Positions 38,857 to 46,984 of a stretch of 64,000 bases of DNA are shown here, one piece after another; within the stretch, counting starts at the first letter, position 1, and the number at the start of each line of letters is the position of its first letter. Source of the stretch: Enterococcus faecalis. GTDB lineage: Bacteria; Bacillota; Bacilli; Lactobacillales; Enterococcaceae. The stretch spans positions 2,078,001 through 2,142,000 of the forward strand of contig NZ_CP118962.1 in assembly GCF_029024925.1 (NCBI RefSeq), read 5' to 3'. The translations under genes and the position numbers were made by a program. The notes under the pieces are model-generated. The model was given only the letters and a program-made list of their open reading frames with translations. It was not told the origin of the DNA and ran no database searches.

Positions 38857-39312
38857 TTACTTCCTAAATGGATCTTTATACTCTCTTTTGTTTATACTAT
38901 CCCTTACTCGATCTTCTGCTTCTTGTTCTCGTATATACTTAGCTATCGTTTTTTGGTTCAATCCTACAGTGCTCACATAATAGCCTTTTGACCAAAAGGA
39001 TCGATTTCCATAATTGTATTTTAAATTCGCATGACGTTCATGAATGATTACTGCACTTCTTCCTTTTAAGAAACCCATAAAACCTGATACACTCAACTTC
39101 GGCGGAATTCTTACCAACATATGGATATGGTCGGGCATTGCATGCGCTTCAATGATTTCGACTTCTTTCATCTCACACAATTTCCTTAGTATTTTCCCTA
39201 TATCTCGCCTCAATTGACCATAGATTACTTTTCTTCTATATTTTGGTGTAAACACAAGATGATACTTACAATTCCAACGAGTATGTGCTAAACTTTTATC
39301 GTCGTTCGACAT
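38857..39312 (-). CDS. tnpA: IS200-type transposase TnpA (Y1, HUH)
   Basis: 151-residue single-strand transposase. It has the HUH motif (MPDHIHMLVRIPP, about 60-72) and the catalytic Tyr region (KGYYVSTVG, about 110-118). It appears full-length and intact. The ribosome site AAAGGAG, 8 bases before the ATG, lies inside one arm of a 16-base perfect inverted repeat (39315-39330 with 39362-39377), so translation should be repressed by a hairpin as in IS200 of Salmonella. The gene is unlike its neighbours in origin. Confidence 0.93.
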   Translation of the reverse strand: MSNDDKSLAHTRWNCKYHLVFTPKYRRKVIYGQLRRDIGKILRKLCEMKEVEIIEAHAMPDHIHMLVRIPPKLSVSGFMGFLKGRSAVIIHERHANLKYNYGNRSFWSKGYYVSTVGLNQKTIAKYIREQEAEDRVRDSINKREYKDPFRK

Positions 39313-39314
39313 TC

Positions 39315-39377
39315 AAAAACTCCTTTCGATTTGATAACGGTTGGTAGCCTTTATCTATTATATCGAAAGGAGTTTTT
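39315..39377 (-). promoter_or_regulatory. Translation-occluding hairpin in the tnpA leader
   Basis: A 16-base perfect inverted repeat (39315-39330 with 39362-39377) whose inner strand contains the tnpA ribosome site. In IS200 such a stem hides the start and also blocks transcription entering from outside. Confidence 0.75.
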
Positions 39378-39422
39378 ATCGCTAAAGCTCTGGCCTCCAC
39401 GCGCAGTACGCGTGGTTTTTTT

Positions 39423-39448
39423 GTCGAAATCTCTTTAGAGATTTCGAC
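39423..39448. repeat. 26-base palindrome beside the IS200-like element
   Basis: GTCGAAATCTCT (39423-39434), TT, AGAGATTTCGAC (39437-39448): 12-base perfect arms with almost no loop, directly outside the left-end hairpin. It could be a target-site hairpin or part of the element end. Confidence 0.6.
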
Positions 39449-39470
39449 TGACTAAAGTCATTAATAAAAA

Positions 39471-39508
39471 AAATCCTGAAAAGACTCGTCATCTTTTCAG
39501 GATTTTTT
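39471..39508 (-). terminator. Terminator of the HAD phosphatase gene
   Basis: A 13-base stem (39471-39483 with 39493-39505) with A- and T-runs on its sides. It overlaps the last few codons of the gene. Confidence 0.8.
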
Positions 39509-40220
39509 TCTTCTTGGTATTTTCCCATAATTCTTGATAAGGTATTTCATGGATATCACGAAAATAAGCTACTTCAAACTTTTCAAAATCAGTTGACTGG
39601 CAGTTGCCTGTTAAAACACCAATTCCTGCTTTGCCATGACAAGTTCCCATGAAAACATCCACGAGCGAATCCCCCACCATAATTACTTCTGTCGGCTTCA
39701 ATTGACATGACTGACAAAAGGCTTGGAGCATGTCCGCATCTGGTTTCGGTAAGTAACGATCTCCTGTCGCAATAAAATCAAACATTTCTGTTAAACCAAG
39801 ATATTCCATAATCAACATAGTCGCTGGCAAAGTATCTGAAGTTGCTAATCCAATTTTATAGTTCTTCCGTTTCAGCTCAAGAAATAACTGTTTTAAATCG
39901 CCAATTGGTTCAATCTTTTTCAGATTTTTTCGTAAATAATCATAAAAAAATTGCTCCAGCCATCGACTGCTGATTCCCTGTTCGACTAATTCCTCAAATT
40001 GCGCCAATTCCTGATACAGTTCCTGATAAAGGACTTCATCAAGTAAATGTTTTTGCAAAAAACGTTGCTCCTGAATAGCTAATATCTTTTTTATTTCTGC
40101 TGAATGATGAGGGGCTAACATACTTAGTGTTTCAAAACAAGCTTTCAAACCTGCTTGCCAAAGAGTGTCAAAACGAATACACGTACCATCTTTATCAAAT
40201 AAAATTCCTCGATTTTCCAT
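39489..40220 (-). CDS. HAD-superfamily hydrolase (phosphoglycolate phosphatase-like)
   Basis: 243-residue HAD phosphatase. Motif I is ILFDKDGTCIRFD (the first Asp is the nucleophile), motif II lies in IGLATSDT, and motifs III/IV appear as PKPDADML and VGDSLVDVFMG. The helical cap between motifs I and II classes it with Gph-like phosphatases. The substrate is unknown. The ATG at 40220 has GAGGTG 7 bases upstream; the longer frame to 40268 is unsupported. Confidence 0.85.
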   Translation of the reverse strand: MENRGILFDKDGTCIRFDTLWQAGLKACFETLSMLAPHHSAEIKKILAIQEQRFLQKHLLDEVLYQELYQELAQFEELVEQGISSRWLEQFFYDYLRKNLKKIEPIGDLKQLFLELKRKNYKIGLATSDTLPATMLIMEYLGLTEMFDFIATGDRYLPKPDADMLQAFCQSCQLKPTEVIMVGDSLVDVFMGTCHGKAGIGVLTGNCQSTDFEKFEVAYFRDIHEIPYQELWENTKKKKILKR

Positions 40221-40330
40221 GAAAGAACACCTCAAAACGTTTGCTTTGCTTCCTATTTGTTTCTTCAAGTATACTAATCATTTATTTGATTTTGATATTC
40301 TTTTTGTATCATTTGTGTAAAAAAATATAA

Positions 40331-40364
40331 AAAAGCAACGAATTTAGAAAAATTCGTTGCTTTT
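40331..40364. terminator. Terminator of the 75-residue protein gene
   Basis: A 15-base perfect inverted repeat (40331-40345 with 40350-40364), loop AGAA, with A-run and T-run sides. Confidence 0.85.
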
Positions 40365-40367
40365 ATA

Positions 40368-40595
40368 TTAATCGATTACTTTTTTCACTTTGAATTCTTT
40401 TGTTTCAGCAGACGGTTCTGTTTGATCAGCTAATTCAAATAAAATATGGGTACCATTTTCTTCATCTTCAACGATAATCAGTTTTCCTGGAATCTTTCGA
40501 GTATCTTTCGCAATTTGGGCTTCTTTAATTAATTCTTTTTGATCTCTTTTTGAAGCAAGGGCATTTCCTAAATTAAAAAAGACAGTTTCTTCCAT
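40368..40595 (-). CDS. Small protein of unknown function
   Basis: 75-residue acidic soluble protein that I do not recognise. It has no signal peptide and no cysteines. A central stretch (GKLIIVEDEENGTHILFEL) looks like two beta strands with a hairpin, between Lys/Glu-rich ends. It is supported as a gene by its own strong terminator and by reading-frame integrity; the ribosome site (AGTGAGTGG) is weak. Confidence 0.6.
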   Translation of the reverse strand: MEETVFFNLGNALASKRDQKELIKEAQIAKDTRKIPGKLIIVEDEENGTHILFELADQTEPSAETKEFKVKKVID

Positions 40596-40682
40596 AATTA
40601 ACCACTCACTTTCTCTACTTTTCTTAAGTTAATTATAGCATATCCCTAGAAAAAGTGGCAGCTTGTATCCTTTTACTTTCAT

Positions 40683-41333
40683 TTAAGCATCAATAATCAA
40701 GGAATAAGCATAAGGACTTTCATAAATTCCTGAAGTATAATAATTGAGCCTCTTTTTAAATAGCGGGCCGTCAATTACCAACGTATGGTACTCCCCGTTT
40801 TCTCCGCAAATATCTAATTGATGCTCTTTAAGGTACGTGATAAATGTTTCATTTAACGGTTCTCCTAAAAATTTTATTGGAATACCTGCCTCTTTGCTGA
40901 CCGTTTTGATAATTGCTGTGTACCCTTTTGCCAAGAATTCTTTCACAAGTACTTCGCGATTTTCCTGCCAAAGAGGTAATTGTGGTTCAAGTCCAGCACT
41001 TAATGCAACTTGGCGATCCCAAGCACCATTTTGTTCAATATCTATATCGCCAAAACAAACCGTTTCTGCACCTAATTTTTGGGTTTCCTGCAGTGCCTCA
41101 ACCACTTTTTCTGTGTAATTTGTTTCATTGTTATGTGAGATAACAAGTGGTAAATCTAACGCTTCAGCCGCTGCTTCTAAGACGGAGATTGGTATCCCGT
41201 GAAACCAAGAACGATTAATTTCATCACTTAGTGTTGTCACTAACGCTACTGGCTGATTTCCTGCTTGTATCAATCGATCCATCGCCAATAAACAATCTTT
41301 ACCAGAGCTATAACTTAAACAAAATTTTTTCAT
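40683..41333 (-). CDS. Dph6-like adenine nucleotide alpha hydrolase / ATP pyrophosphatase
   Basis: 216-residue protein with the PP-loop motif SYSSGKDCLLAMDRL at the N-terminus, which binds ATP pyrophosphate. Later regions (CFGDIDIEQNGAWDRQVAL; CGENGEYHTLVIDGPLF) match the diphthine-ammonia ligase/MJ0570 family. Bacteria lack diphthamide, so a different amidation or ligation is likely. The ribosome site GAGGGAA precedes the ATG. It is monocistronic. Confidence 0.82.
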   Translation of the reverse strand: MKKFCLSYSSGKDCLLAMDRLIQAGNQPVALVTTLSDEINRSWFHGIPISVLEAAAEALDLPLVISHNNETNYTEKVVEALQETQKLGAETVCFGDIDIEQNGAWDRQVALSAGLEPQLPLWQENREVLVKEFLAKGYTAIIKTVSKEAGIPIKFLGEPLNETFITYLKEHQLDICGENGEYHTLVIDGPLFKKRLNYYTSGIYESPYAYSLIIDA

Positions 41334-41418
41334 AAACGTTCCCTCTTTTCTCTATGACTATACCTCAAAATAATACATCCGTATACATATTTATTATTTA
41401 AGTATAACTAATACTGAA

Positions 41419-41531
41419 TAGTTATTTGAATCAAAACATGGTATAAAATAGAGGTAAAGCAAGCTTTATTCACTTCTTTATATCTCTTTTCAACGGATGA
41501 TCAGCTGGCGGAAACCAGCTGATCTTTTTTT
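41419..41531 (+). ncRNA. Putative small RNA 1 (about 80 nt) with its promoter
   Basis: A complete non-coding unit. An extended -10 (TGG-TATAAA, 41439-41447) with TAGTTA 17 bases upstream (41419-41424) leads into a predicted RNA from about 41454. The RNA has a small 5' stem (AAAGC-aa-GCTTT), an unpaired stretch containing TTTATTCACTTCTTTA (41465-41480), and a 10-base terminator stem (41499-41508 with 41515-41524) with seven T residues. No ORF with a ribosome site is present. The same layout is repeated just downstream. Confidence 0.65.
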
Positions 41532-41550
41532 CAAAAAACACAGCTATCTT

Positions 41551-41663
41551 TTGCAGTTTTCTTTTCCTCATGTTATAAAGAGATAGTAGGAAGCATTTAT
41601 TCACTTCTTTACAAATCTATCTTAATCTTAGACAGTCGGCGGAAAACGGCTGTCTATTTATCT
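41551..41663 (+). ncRNA. Putative small RNA 2, paralogue of RNA 1, with its promoter
   Basis: TTGCAG (41551-41556), 17 bases, TATAAA (41574-41579) is a strong promoter with an extended TG. The predicted RNA starts near 41586 and carries the identical 16-mer TTTATTCACTTCTTTA (41596-41611) at the same distance from the -10 as in RNA 1. It ends in a 10-base stem (41629-41638 with 41647-41656) whose loop shares GGCGGAAA with RNA 1. The flanking sequences differ, so this is an old duplication under selection. Confidence 0.65.
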
Positions 41664-41689
41664 GGAAAAATTATGAACTCGTCAGCTAG

Positions 41690-41935
41690 TGGTCAGTTGA
41701 CGAGTTTTATGTTATAATAATTAGAACACGAAAAATATTTTTAAACGAACCATTCAATTGTTTTGATGATTTTATTCAAAACTGGCGTGTCTAGAGAGAT
41801 ACAAGGATGTATTAGAGGTAGGGAATACATCGCTTAAATGAAAAATACTTGAATACTAGAAATAGTCTGATCCAACTTTAAAATAATAATATTGATTCGT
41901 TAGATAGCCTTCTCTTTAAAGAGAAGGCTATTGTC
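41690..41935 (+). ncRNA. Putative structured non-coding transcript with its promoter
   Basis: TGGTCA (41690-41695), 17 bases, TATAAT (41713-41718) with extended TG. Downstream about 210 bases contain no credible ORF but several hairpins: 41760-41766 with 41776-41782, then GATGTATT/AATACATC (41806-41813 with 41824-41831) around a purine-rich AGAGGTAGGG loop. It ends with a 28-base perfect palindrome (41904-41931) that could act as terminator. A 9-base stem (41676-41684 with 41698-41706) overlaps the promoter. The family is unknown. Confidence 0.5.
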
Positions 41936-42021
41936 AATTAAAGAGTAAAACCACCGTATGTTTAAAATTAAACTTATCTCAAACATACTCTGTCAGTGTT
42001 TCACGCATTATCTCAATAAAC

Positions 42022-42060
42022 AGCAAAAATCCAGAAGAGTCTCTCTTCTGGATTTTTGCT
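42022..42060. terminator. Terminator downstream of cdsA
   Basis: An 18-base perfect inverted repeat (42022-42039 with 42043-42060). It lies 36 bases after the cdsA stop and probably also faces the non-coding units on its left. The stretch 41936-42021 shows only an 8-base inverted repeat (41956-41963 with 41981-41988). Confidence 0.8.
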
Positions 42061-42096
42061 TATTTGACGATACTTTTTTAAATTTTGTTAATCAAT

Positions 42097-42897
42097 TTAA
42101 AATAATCCACATAAGTGCATAATTGGGAATACAAATAATAAACTATCAAAACGATCTAAAATACCGCCATGTCCTGGCAAGATGTTACCAGAGTCTTTCA
42201 CGCCATAATGACGTTTGATAGAAGATTCAACCAAATCACCGAATTGCCCTACTATAGAAAATAGAACCGTCAATACGAGCATCACCGGCATCGGATAAGG
42301 AAATAGCCCTTTATTAGCTGTGAAAACTAAAAACAACGCTGCTACAACCACGGCTGATAAAATACCACCAAGTGCACCTTCTATTGTCTTGTTGGGTGAA
42401 ACATCTGGCATCAATTTATGACGACCAAATCGGCGTCCAAATAGATATGCACCAATATCCGTTGCCCAGACAATGAATAAAGCAAATAACAAGACTTCAA
42501 AACCTGCGGAACGGGCACTAATAAAGTTCTGGAACCCCATCCCTACATATAAACTGACAATAACTGGAAAGCCAGCTTCTTCAATCGTATATGTATTTTT
42601 AGAAATCACCGAAGCACCTAACAACAACATTACAGTGACATAAAATAAAATGAAATTTGTTTGCATTTCCGGCAAAAAGTTTAACCATTTAATTGTCGGG
42701 ATAACTAAAAAAACGGCCCCTAATGCTGATAAAACACCTTCAAAACTTAATAACGTTAATCCTTTCATACGGAATAACTCGTACACGCCGACTACTGCCA
42801 AAGCAACAGCGGCAATCTCAATTGCAAAACCACCATACCAGATAATTGGAATAAAGATGATTAATGCGACGATAGCTGTGATGACACGTTGTCTCAC
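42097..42897 (-). CDS. cdsA: Phosphatidate cytidylyltransferase
   Basis: 266-residue integral membrane enzyme that makes CDP-diacylglycerol from phosphatidic acid and CTP, the branch point for anionic phospholipids. It has about eight helices, and the C-terminal signature is visible (SPNKTIEGALGG and later GDLVESSIKRHYGVKDSGNI). The start GTG overlaps the uppS stop (GTGA), so the two are coupled as in most Firmicutes. Confidence 0.95.
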   Translation of the reverse strand: MRQRVITAIVALIIFIPIIWYGGFAIEIAAVALAVVGVYELFRMKGLTLLSFEGVLSALGAVFLVIPTIKWLNFLPEMQTNFILFYVTVMLLLGASVISKNTYTIEEAGFPVIVSLYVGMGFQNFISARSAGFEVLLFALFIVWATDIGAYLFGRRFGRHKLMPDVSPNKTIEGALGGILSAVVVAALFLVFTANKGLFPYPMPVMLVLTVLFSIVGQFGDLVESSIKRHYGVKDSGNILPGHGGILDRFDSLLFVFPIMHLCGLF

Positions 42898-43709
42898 TGC
42901 GGATCGCTCCCTTCTGTTTCTGTAGTTTCTTTTAGACCTCCAAAACGACGATTACGATTTTGGAAAGAAGCAATCGCGGTTTCTAAAGTGTCCCCTGAAA
43001 AATCAGGCCATAATGCTTTTGTAAAAAACAACTCGCTATAAGCAATTTGCCATAACAAGAAATTACTAATTCTCTCTTCCCCACTTGTTCGAATCAACAA
43101 TTCTGGATCACGAAGTTCCGTGGGTAAAAAGCCAGTCATTAAGTGATCTGCGATCGTTTCTTCTGTAATCTCATCTGCCGTATATGTTTTTTCTGAAACC
43201 TCTGCAGCAATCTGTTTCATGGCAGTTAGTAGCTCCGCACGCGCCCCATAATTTAAAGCAAAGTTCAAAACCATGCCCGTATTGTCCTTGGTTTGCTCAA
43301 TGGCCCGCTTAACAGCATCTTGCGTATGGCTTGGTAGAAACTCTTGGTAGCCCATTACATTGACTTTAACATTTTCCTTAATTAATTCAGGCACGAATGT
43401 ATCAAAAAAATCAACAGGCAATTGCATTAAGAAATTGACTTCATCTGTTGGTCTCTTCCAATTTTCCGTTGAAAATGCATAAAGTGTTAAAACTTTAACG
43501 CCTAAATGACTAGCATGCTTCGTTATTTTTTTGACCGTATCCATGCCTTCTTTATGTCCAGCAATTCTCGGCAGTCTTCGATTCTGTGCCCACCGGCCAT
43601 TTCCGTCCATAATAATGGCAATGTGCTGCGGAATTTGGCCTTCTTTATCAAAGGCGTACTGGCTTGCTTCTTCTACATATTTATTTTTTTGCGGAAAAAA
43701 ACGTAACAT
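42894..43709 (-). CDS. uppS: Isoprenyl transferase (undecaprenyl pyrophosphate synthase)
   Basis: 271-residue cis-prenyltransferase that builds the C55 lipid carrier for peptidoglycan and teichoic acids. The catalytic motif IAIIMDGNGRWAQNR (residues 31-45) contains the Asp that binds diphosphate. TLYAFSTENWKRP and the C-terminal PELLIRTSGEERISNFLLWQ are the other conserved blocks. A strong ribosome site (GGAGGG) precedes the ATG. It is followed by cdsA in the same transcript. Confidence 0.97.
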   Translation of the reverse strand: MLRFFPQKNKYVEEASQYAFDKEGQIPQHIAIIMDGNGRWAQNRRLPRIAGHKEGMDTVKKITKHASHLGVKVLTLYAFSTENWKRPTDEVNFLMQLPVDFFDTFVPELIKENVKVNVMGYQEFLPSHTQDAVKRAIEQTKDNTGMVLNFALNYGARAELLTAMKQIAAEVSEKTYTADEITEETIADHLMTGFLPTELRDPELLIRTSGEERISNFLLWQIAYSELFFTKALWPDFSGDTLETAIASFQNRNRRFGGLKETTETEGSDPQ

Positions 43710-43917
43710 CTTTTTCCCTCCATTCCAAAAAATCTATCTTAATTATTATAACAATAACTAATGCAAATGCCTATGCATAGTCCCTGAATTTTCCTGATAA
43801 TTAAGAAATTCCTTGTAACTTTATCATTTATGGTCCTTTTTTAAAAGAAAAAAACTTAGACTTGGCAGGTAAATCAACATGATGTATCTGCCTAGCCCTA
43901 AAATTTTAAATAAACAA

Positions 43918-44023
43918 CGGGACAGGAGCAGCTTCTTCGGAAATAAGCTGAACGTCCTTGAGAGACAAAAAGCATCTTTCAGAACTTTCTTCTTATTTCT
44001 TGAAGCTTAACACGCCTGTCCCG
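43918..44023. repeat. Nested inverted-repeat element, copy 1
   Basis: Outer arms CGGGACAGG (43918-43926) and CCTGTCCCG (44015-44023) enclose inner arms AGCTTC (43930-43935) and GAAGCT (44002-44007). Its right end resembles that of 49816-49922, so these are members of one dispersed intergenic family. It lies 33 bases downstream of the metQ stop in the 347-base gap before uppS, where nothing else is seen. Confidence 0.6.
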
Positions 44024-44056
44024 ACCTCAAGTTTTTGTTCTATTGTCTTTTTCTCT

Positions 44057-44875
44057 TTATTCATTGACTGGAACAATGGCACCGTTCCATTTTTTCGTAA
44101 TCCAATCTTGGACTTCTTTGCTACGTAACACTTTGACTAATTTTTTTACATTTTCGTTGTTTTCGTCTTCTTTACGAACCGCAATAATATTGGCATAAGG
44201 TGAACTTTCTTTTTCTAAGGCAATCGCATCTTTTTTCGGATTTAATCCTTGATCCACGGCAAAGTTTGAGTTAATTAAAACCGCAGCCCCTTCTTCATTG
44301 TCATAAAGAGTGGTCATGATTGCTGGATCACTTTCATGATTGAATTTCAACTTTTTAGTATTTTTATCAATATCATCGAAAGTAGCAGTTGTCCGGTCTA
44401 CCCCTTCTTTCAGCGTGATTAAACCAGCATCTTCTAAAATCGTTAAAACACGTGGCCAATCTGAAACGGAAGAGCTAACGTAAATCGTTGAACCATCAGG
44501 AATTTCTTGTAACGATTTGTATTTTTTCGAGTAAAGCCCAACTGGTTCTAAATGAATCGCACCTGCATTCACAAAGTCATAATCATTTTCTTTAACCGCT
44601 TCATTAAAGAACGGCACATGTTGGAAATAGTTGGCATCGATATCGCCACTTTCCAACGCCTTGTTAGGTAGCACGTAATCTGTATAAGTCGTCACTTCTA
44701 ATTTTACGCCTTCTTTTTCTAATAAAGGTTTTACATGTTCTAAAATCTCTGCATGTGGAACTGGTGAAGCTCCAACTTTCAAGACCGAGTCATCACTCTT
44801 TTTATTGCCGCAAGCCCCTAAAATTAAGACAGCTGCTGCTACAGTAATTACTGACCATAATGTACGTTTTTTCAT
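44057..44875 (-). CDS. metQ: Methionine ABC transporter substrate-binding lipoprotein
   Basis: 272-residue NLPA-family lipoprotein (lipobox LILGAC, Cys at about 21). It delivers methionine to MetNI at the membrane. Conserved segments include LKVGASPVPHAEILE and the ligand-proximal YFQHVPFFNEAVKEND. It is last in the metN-metI-metQ operon, 14 bases after metI, all under the Met T-box upstream of metN. Confidence 0.93.
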   Translation of the reverse strand: MKKRTLWSVITVAAAVLILGACGNKKSDDSVLKVGASPVPHAEILEHVKPLLEKEGVKLEVTTYTDYVLPNKALESGDIDANYFQHVPFFNEAVKENDYDFVNAGAIHLEPVGLYSKKYKSLQEIPDGSTIYVSSSVSDWPRVLTILEDAGLITLKEGVDRTTATFDDIDKNTKKLKFNHESDPAIMTTLYDNEEGAAVLINSNFAVDQGLNPKKDAIALEKESSPYANIIAVRKEDENNENVKKLVKVLRSKEVQDWITKKWNGAIVPVNE

Positions 44876-44889
44876 CTTATTCCCTCCAT

Positions 44890-45576
44890 TTATCGTTTAT
44901 CTATTTTTTTAGCGACTGTATCCCCAAGCCATTGAATCGCAAAGACAATAATTAAGATACAAATCGTTGCTACTAAGGTAACTGTATTTTGACCACGTTG
45001 GAAGCCATCTTGATACGCCAAACTTCCTAAACCGCCCGCTCCAATAGCAGCTGCCATTGCAGTGTAGCCCACTAAAGAAATGGTTGTAACGGTTAAGCCA
45101 GAAACAAGCGCTGGCAGACTTTCTGGTAATAGAACTTTCCAAATTATCTGGAAACGATTGGCCCCCATTGCTTTGGCTGCTTCAATCACGCCTTTATCGA
45201 CTTCACGAAAAGCAATTTCGACCATGCGAGCATAAAAAGGTGCTGCGGAAATAATCAATGCTGGTAAGGAGCCTTTGACACCAGACATACTCCCTAAAAT
45301 AATTTTTGTAAAAGGAATTAACAGAACGATTAAGATAATAAACGGAATCGAACGGAAAATATTTACAAAAATGGCCACTAGCCAATACAGTAATCGGCTC
45401 AAAATCCCTTTTCTGCCTGACGTTTCAAAAAGTAGTAGTCCTAAAATCAGCCCTAAAATGGCGACCACTATGATTGAAATCCCTGTCATATAGAGTGTTT
45501 CAATCGTTTTTTCTTGTAGTTTACTTATATCAATTTGGGAAAAATCAAAGAAACTTGCTAAGCCACGATTATTCAT
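44890..45576 (-). CDS. metI: Methionine ABC transporter permease
   Basis: 228-residue membrane protein with five or six helices. It carries the ABC permease EAA loop (EAAKAMGANRFQIIWKVLLP, about 130-150) that contacts the MetN ATPase. The ATG at 45576 has GAGGTGAT upstream and overlaps the metN stop. It is the middle gene of metNIQ. Confidence 0.94.
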   Translation of the reverse strand: MNNRGLASFFDFSQIDISKLQEKTIETLYMTGISIIVVAILGLILGLLLFETSGRKGILSRLLYWLVAIFVNIFRSIPFIILIVLLIPFTKIILGSMSGVKGSLPALIISAAPFYARMVEIAFREVDKGVIEAAKAMGANRFQIIWKVLLPESLPALVSGLTVTTISLVGYTAMAAAIGAGGLGSLAYQDGFQRGQNTVTLVATICILIIVFAIQWLGDTVAKKIDKR

Positions 45577-46606
45577 TTCCAATCACCTCTGTTTCTACAC
45601 GAAGTTTACGTAATCCTTCAATGGCTGCTAGAATATTTTGCTCTTCGCCTAATAATTGAATATAAAGAGAACCCACTGCACCCTGCTTTGTTTGCTGAAT
45701 GTTCCCTTGAATAATACTGACTTCTACTTGATATTCTTGGACAATATGCGAGATAATTGGCAATTTCGCTTGTTCGCCGTGGAAAAGTAGGCGAACAATT
45801 TTTCCATTCGGATATTGTTCCAACATTTCTTCAACAACCAGTTCCGTTTCTTCAATGTTTTTATCCGCTTCTTGTTGGATAAAGCGTTTCGCAATTTCTG
45901 TTTGAGGCTTTTTGAAAATATCGATTACTTTACCTTCTTCAACAATTTCACCATATTCCATCACGGCTACGCGATTACAAATTTTACGAATCACGTGCAT
46001 TTCATGGGTAATTAATACAACCGTTAAATTTAATTCTTGGTTGATTTTTAGTAGTAATTCTAGCACCTCATCAGTTGTCTGCGGATCCAAAGCACTCGTT
46101 GCTTCATCACAAAGCAAAATGTCAGGATTGTTAGCTAAGGCACGGGCAATCCCCACTCGTTGCTTTTGCCCACCAGAGAGTTGACTTGGGTAGGCGGTTT
46201 CCCGTCCTTCTAAACCAACCAACTTGATTAACTCTTCTGCGCGGCTTTTCCGATTTTGTTTTGGAACACCAGCAATTTCCAATGGGAGCATGATATTTTC
46301 TAGGACCGTCCGTGACCATAATAAATTAAAATGTTGAAAGATCATCCCAATTTTTTTACGGAAGTTTCGTAGTTCTTTATTTGGCAACAATGCAATATCT
46401 TGTCCTTGAATTTCTACTTCACCTTCTGTAGGTGTCTCAAGCCCATTCAATAGGCGAACCAACGTACTTTTTCCTGCACCTGAATAGCCAATAATGCCAT
46501 AAATATCACCTGATTCAACCGTTAAATCAATATCTTTTAAAGCCGTGACTTTACCCGCTTTACCGGAAAACTCTTTTTTTACATGACGTAATTCAATTAA
46601 TGCCAT
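45569..46606 (-). CDS. metN: Methionine ABC transporter ATP-binding protein
   Basis: 345 residues. The ATPase domain is about 1-240: Walker A is in GYSGAGKSTLVRLLNG, the signature is LSGGQKQRVGIARALA, and Walker B is DILLCDEATSALDP. The C-terminal NIL domain (about 265-345) binds methionine and gives feedback inhibition in relatives. The ATG at 46606 follows GAGGAG. The leader is a T-box with a Met specifier. Confidence 0.95.
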   Translation of the reverse strand: MALIELRHVKKEFSGKAGKVTALKDIDLTVESGDIYGIIGYSGAGKSTLVRLLNGLETPTEGEVEIQGQDIALLPNKELRNFRKKIGMIFQHFNLLWSRTVLENIMLPLEIAGVPKQNRKSRAEELIKLVGLEGRETAYPSQLSGGQKQRVGIARALANNPDILLCDEATSALDPQTTDEVLELLLKINQELNLTVVLITHEMHVIRKICNRVAVMEYGEIVEEGKVIDIFKKPQTEIAKRFIQQEADKNIEETELVVEEMLEQYPNGKIVRLLFHGEQAKLPIISHIVQEYQVEVSIIQGNIQQTKQGAVGSLYIQLLGEEQNILAAIEGLRKLRVETEVIGNE

Positions 46607-46683
46607 TTTGTTCTCCTCTTCTTTCTGTTCTACTTTCTTATTTTGAAGGTTTCGCACTTTTTATGAAACGAATTTGCTTAATA

Positions 46684-46980
46684 AAAACAAAAAAACTTCC
46701 ATCCTTTTGCTATTACAGCAAAAAGGACGAAAGTTTGTCATTTCGTGATACCACCTTAATTCGCTATTATTTCTCAATAATAACCTCATACGGTACTTGA
46801 TTCTTCGCATACCGCTGGCTGTAACGGGCGCCCCGTAGTAAGTTCACTGCTTCGCTCACTTACTCTGCTCAAAGACCATCTTCCATCTTAAATCTGTTAC
46901 CCATTCTCAGCAAACAGGGCTCTCTTCAAACGTCCTTAACATGTACTCTTCTTTTCAAAGCTTTCTTTTGATTAGATTGA
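46684..46980 (-). promoter_or_regulatory. T-box leader of metNIQ (specifier ATG, Met)
   Basis: The T-box core AAGGTGGTATCACG is at 46744-46757 (minus strand), followed by a long terminator stem (about 46691-46709 with 46715-46733) and a T-run. In stem I, GGAAG-ATG-GTC places a Met codon at 46877-46879, in the same local context as the Arg codon of the argS T-box. It fills the 414-base gap upstream of metN. Confidence 0.9.
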
Positions 46981-46984
46981 GAAA

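Larger units (their letters stand above)
38735..39420 (-). mobile_element. IS200/IS605-family element (tnpA only)
   Basis: About 690 bases, the size of IS200. A single tnpA on the minus strand is flanked by two similar short hairpins: CCACCCGC-ata-GCGGGTGG (38739-38757) and CCACGCG-cagta-CGCGTGG (39397-39415), each followed by T-rich DNA. There is no terminal inverted repeat or target duplication, as expected. The exact ends were not determined; the right-end hairpin may also serve as terminator for the gene at 37619. No tnpB/IscB partner is present. Confidence 0.7.

Noticed and set aside
41334-42096. Fst/par-type toxin-antitoxin in the gene-free region
   Set aside because: The paired small RNAs suggested it, but no short hydrophobic toxin ORF with a ribosome site and no antisense overlap of two convergent transcripts is present.
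44057-44875. metQ signal peptide as a sex pheromone source
   Set aside because: The sequence before the lipobox does not match any pheromone I can recall, and every lipoprotein would qualify on this basis alone.
45203-45385. Alternative minus-strand frames inside metI
   Set aside because: They are out-of-frame reads of the permease gene with no ribosome site and unusual composition.
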